Shown here: positions 61,444 to 64,000 of the stretch, piece after piece
How the letters are laid out: every line of letters begins with the position of its first letter
Position numbering within the stretch: the stretch's first letter is position 1
Source: Metabacillus halosaccharovorans
GTDB lineage: Bacteria; Bacillota; Bacilli; Bacillales; Bacillaceae
Assembly (NCBI RefSeq): GCF_002019635.1
Contig: NZ_KV917373.1
Coordinates: 193,647 to 257,646, forward strand
Direction of reading: 5' to 3'
DNA length: 64,000 nt
The notes under the pieces: generated by a model
Told to the model about the DNA's origin: nothing
Seen by the model: only the letters and a program-made list of their open reading frames with translations
Databases searched by the model: none
Made by a program: the position numbers and the translations under genes

Positions 61444-62172
61444 GTGTCATCGACAACCACTTTAGTAAAAAAACAGTCCAGTTTTCTTCAGGGATTACAA
61501 GGTGGAATCAGTATTGCAATCGGGTATTTACCTGTTGCCTTAACCTTTGGGCTGCTTTCAAAATCAACCGGCTTGTCTTTATCTGAGACAGTCCTTATGA
61601 GTTTAATTGTTTTTGCCGGTGCTTCCCAATATATGGCTTTAAGCTTACTCACAGTAGGTACCGGGATTATTGAAATTATTTTCACTACCTTTATTGTGAA
61701 TATTCGTCATTTTTTAATGTCTGCTTCTCTTAGCGAAAAAGTAGAAAACGATTCTCTATGGAAAAAAGCACTCTACTCTTTTGGGCTAACAGATGAGACA
61801 TTTACTGTTGCATCAACTAAAGAAGGTACAGTAAATGCAGGCTACCTGTTTGGGTTAATGTTGATTTCGTATGCTAGCTGGGTGATAAATTCAGGAATTG
61901 GCTACGTAATCGGTGCAAGCCTTCCAGCAACAGTTCAGGAGAGTATGGGGATAGCTCTATATGCGATGTTTATAGGATTACTAATTCCATCTCTTAAAAA
62001 ACATCGTAAGGTTATGTTTTTAGCGGTTACGGCTGCTATCTTAAATTCTATTTTTTATGCGTCGCAAATGATTTCAACAGGCTGGTCTATTGTATTATCA
62101 ACTCTACTTTCAGCGATCCTTGTTGAACTATTTTATTTGAAGTATACAAGCGAGGTGGAGACAGATGGATAG
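61444..62172 (+). CDS. azlC: AzlC family branched-chain amino acid exporter, large subunit
   Basis: 242 residues, start GTG after AGGAGG. About seven or eight membrane segments. Family phrases are GISIAIGYLPVALTFGLLSK, VFAGASQYMALSLL, TTFIVNIRHFLMSASLS and FGLTDETF. AzlCD pairs export branched-chain amino acids or their analogues (known from azaleucine resistance in B. subtilis). It overlaps azlD by eight bases. In B. subtilis the azl operon is elsewhere and is controlled by AzlB (Lrp family), so the regulator differs here. Confidence 0.93.
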   Translation: MSSTTTLVKKQSSFLQGLQGGISIAIGYLPVALTFGLLSKSTGLSLSETVLMSLIVFAGASQYMALSLLTVGTGIIEIIFTTFIVNIRHFLMSASLSEKVENDSLWKKALYSFGLTDETFTVASTKEGTVNAGYLFGLMLISYASWVINSGIGYVIGASLPATVQESMGIALYAMFIGLLIPSLKKHRKVMFLAVTAAILNSIFYASQMISTGWSIVLSTLLSAILVELFYLKYTSEVETDG

Positions 62173-62473
62173 TATGATCATCGTAATGATTATTGGAATG
62201 GGACTTGTCACATATATACCCCGAATGATTCCACTTGTCGCTTTAAGTCAGTTAAAAATGCCTGTTTTTGTGCAAAATGTGTTAAAAAATGTGCCATACG
62301 CAACTTTAGGTGCATTAGTCGTTCCAGGTATCTTTTTAATTAGCGATGACCTGATATTTGGAATTGTTGGCGCTGTTGCTGCTACTCTCATTGCTTTTAC
62401 TGGAGCAAATGTTATTGTTGTTGTGATGGGATCCATCGGTACGTTGGTTTTATATAGTATGTTTTTTTCTTAA
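62165..62473 (+). CDS. azlD: AzlD family branched-chain amino acid exporter, small subunit
   Basis: 102 residues with four membrane segments. The N-terminal IIGMGLVTYIPRMIPLVAL motif and PYATLGALVVPGI are the AzlD pattern. It overlaps azlC by eight bases, with GAGGTGGAGA as ribosome-binding site inside azlC. Works with AzlC in the plasma membrane. Confidence 0.92.
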   Translation: MDSMIIVMIIGMGLVTYIPRMIPLVALSQLKMPVFVQNVLKNVPYATLGALVVPGIFLISDDLIFGIVGAVAATLIAFTGANVIVVVMGSIGTLVLYSMFFS

Positions 62474-62580
62474 GTCATGATGAACGTTTGTTAATATCGG
62501 GTCCATCCCTTTTCATGTTCTAACTCAATGTTCATAGTACTACACTAATAGTAACAGCTTGTTCAAGGGGGAAAGGCCAG

Positions 62581-63840
62581 ATGAGGAAATGGGTAACAAC
62601 ATCAATTTTTCTCTACTTTTTATATGGTTTAGTTGTTTACTGGTATTTGTTTATCTTTTCCGGTACAGGTGTACCAGCTCCGTATGAGGGAACATCGGCA
62701 GATCCTGCAACATTTATGTCCGGTAGAGAATTACTATTAACTCAGGAATACTCCACAATTCGAAATTTCCTATATTTCGTTACTATTCCTTTTGAGTGGT
62801 TTCTTCTGTTCATTTTTATGATTACCGGGCTCTCAAGGAAAATGCAGGATTGGTCGAGTGCATCATCCAACATATTTACTATACAATCTGCAATTTATTT
62901 CTTTTGGTTATCGTTATTTGTCAGTGTTATTTCGTTACCTGTTAATTGGATTGGATTTCGGATATCTAAAATGTACCACATCACCACTCAATCCTTTTCT
63001 ACGTGGATGAAGGATCAGTTAATTGATTTTTGGGTTAATTATCTGTTAATGACAGTCATTATTATTGTTCTTTATTCGTTAATAAAACGTTTTGAGAAAA
63101 GATGGTGGTTGTATGCTTGGTTATTGTCCATTCCTTTTTCCATGTTTTTAATGTTTATTCAACCGGTTGTTATTGACCCGCTTTACAACGATTTTTATCC
63201 GTTGAAGGACAAAGTGCTTGAAGAAAAAATTCTGGAAATTGCTGAAAAAGCAGATATTCCTGCAGAGCATGTGTATGAGGTGAACATGTCTGAAAAGACA
63301 AATGCACTCAATGCCTACGTAACAGGGATAGGTTCCAATTCTCGAATTGTCCTATGGGATACAACGTTAAATCGCTTGAATGAGGATGAAATTCTGTTTA
63401 TTATGGCTCATGAAATGGGTCATTACGTGATGAAGCATATCTATGTCGGAATAGCGGGCTACCTATTACTTAGCCTAGCGGGTTTATACATCATTCATGT
63501 CCTTATGAGTATTATTATTGCCAGATATGGAGGGATGCTGAAAATCCGCTCGATGAGAGAGCTTGCTGCGTTTCCATTATTTCTTCTCCTTTTAGGGACA
63601 CTAACCTTTGCATCAAGTCCTTTGTCAAATGTTGTTGCAAGGTATCAGGAGAAGTCAGCTGATATGTATGCAATTGAAATGACAAACAATCATGAAGCTG
63701 CAATCAGTTCATTCCAGGAATTGTCCAGAGCAGGATTAAGTGAAGTCAATCCACCGGCACTGGTGAAGATCTTTCGCTATACACATCCAACGATGCTGGA
63801 GAGAATTCTTTATCTAGAAGAACATGGTAATCGTAATTAA
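62581..63840 (+). CDS. yhfN: M48 family membrane metalloprotease YhfN
   Basis: 419 residues. Five to seven membrane segments surround the cytoplasmic active-site part. The zinc motif HEMGH in IMAHEMGHYVMKH is at about residues 276-288, with the third ligand in QEKSADMYAIEM (about 356-367). Phrases PVVIDPLYNDFYPL and EKTNALNAYVTGIGSNSRIV fit CAAX-protease-like Ste24 proteins and B. subtilis YhfN. Role in membrane protein quality control is likely by family. Start ATG after AAGGGGGAAAG. Confidence 0.92.
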   Translation: MRKWVTTSIFLYFLYGLVVYWYLFIFSGTGVPAPYEGTSADPATFMSGRELLLTQEYSTIRNFLYFVTIPFEWFLLFIFMITGLSRKMQDWSSASSNIFTIQSAIYFFWLSLFVSVISLPVNWIGFRISKMYHITTQSFSTWMKDQLIDFWVNYLLMTVIIIVLYSLIKRFEKRWWLYAWLLSIPFSMFLMFIQPVVIDPLYNDFYPLKDKVLEEKILEIAEKADIPAEHVYEVNMSEKTNALNAYVTGIGSNSRIVLWDTTLNRLNEDEILFIMAHEMGHYVMKHIYVGIAGYLLLSLAGLYIIHVLMSIIIARYGGMLKIRSMRELAAFPLFLLLLGTLTFASSPLSNVVARYQEKSADMYAIEMTNNHEAAISSFQELSRAGLSEVNPPALVKIFRYTHPTMLERILYLEEHGNRN

Positions 63841-63873
63841 ATAAATAATCTGTTTTATAACAATAAAAGGGTC

Positions 63874-64000
63874 TGTGTGAACTTACCTAGCTATATGAGA
63901 CACATATAAAACACCCCCTTTTATTAGGCTGCCATAACTCCGAATTCTTTTGGGGTGAGGTAGCCTAATTTTTCTTGAATTCTTTCCTCATTATAGTGAT
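63874..64000 (-). mobile_element. End of an IS3-family insertion sequence, cut by window edge
   Basis: The transposase 3' end (63924-64000) is followed on the minus strand by 50 non-coding bases. The element end may be near 63874, where TGTGTGAACT begins with the TG usual for IS3 ends; the other end and target duplication lie outside the window. It lies just after yhfN without disrupting it. Confidence 0.6.
63924..64000 (-). CDS. IS3-family transposase (IS150 group), C-terminal fragment
   Basis: Reading leftwards from the edge, 24 full codons and TAA encode HYNEERIQEKLGYLTPKEFG VMAA. The pattern YNxERIQxKLGYLTPxEF is the hallmark of the last part of IS150-type OrfB integrases, after the DDE catalytic core. 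The rest lies outside the window, so intactness cannot be judged. Confidence 0.85.
   Translation of the reverse strand, partial: HYNEERIQEKLGYLTPKEFGVMAA

Overview
The window is chromosomal DNA of a low-GC Gram-positive spore former of the Bacillaceae (Bacillus sensu lato, possibly Metabacillus-like; the genus is a guess). The gene order follows, from memory, the hemZ to yhfN segment of Bacillus subtilis: hemZ, yhaR, yhzC, yhaQP, yhaONM, yhaL, prsA, sscA-like genes, yhaJ, yhaI, hpr, yhaH, trpP, serC, hit, ecsABC, yhaA, yhfA, hmoB, pbpF, hemE, hemH, yhgD, yhgE, yhfH, yhfI, lcfB, yhfN. The only mobile element seen is the end of an IS3-type transposase at the right edge. There are no tRNA, rRNA, phage or CRISPR-cas genes.

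Layout. 1-3.2 kb: accessory genes (racemase-like protein, two GNAT acetyltransferases plus a GNAT fragment, two unknown membrane-anchored proteins). 3.4-26 kb: conserved core for haem synthesis (hemZ), nucleases and DNA repair (yhaO, yhaN, yhaM), protein secretion (prsA, ecsABC), sporulation (yhaL, two 28-residue YjcZ-family peptides), regulation (hpr) and amino-acid metabolism (trpP, serC). 27.4-33.4 kb: insertion relative to B. subtilis (PAP2 phosphatase, GntR-controlled ABC operon, aldo/keto reductase, Gfo/Idh oxidoreductase). 33.5-45.7 kb: yhfA, hmoB, pbpF, hemE-hemH, then an amidase where hemY is expected, an unknown membrane protein, yhgD-yhgE. 45.9-49.4 kb: a 763-residue ammonium transporter fused to a chemotaxis signalling domain, and a CcpB-like LacI regulator. 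49.5-52.4 kb: yhfH, yhfI, lcfB. 52.6-62.5 kb: second accessory block (COG2984-type ABC transporter; nagA-nagB divergent from a GlcNAc PTS gene with its GntR regulator; SIS protein; XRE-cupin regulator with azlCD). 62.6-64 kb: yhfN protease and the IS3 end.

Regulatory sites visible in the DNA tie genes together: a GAGNN-phased TRAP site over the trpP ribosome-binding site; a 17-of-18 FadR box before lcfB, overlapping the stop of a 17-codon leader ORF; paired TGAC-N15-GTCA sites before yhgD and yhgE; mirrored operator-promoters plus a cre in the nagA/nagE gap; and palindromes over the promoters of the GntR, XRE and LacI genes.

The intergenic DNA is rich in repeats. Three dispersed palindromic families recur, and two separate arrays each hold five hairpin-forming units at a period of exactly 52 bp. 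A fourth repeat (AATGAGGTGTTT, four copies) lies in the gene-free hit-ecsA gap, ahead of a terminator on the minus strand. The strongest candidates for something undescribed are the Amt-chemoreceptor fusion, the 52-bp arrays and the hit-ecsA gap.
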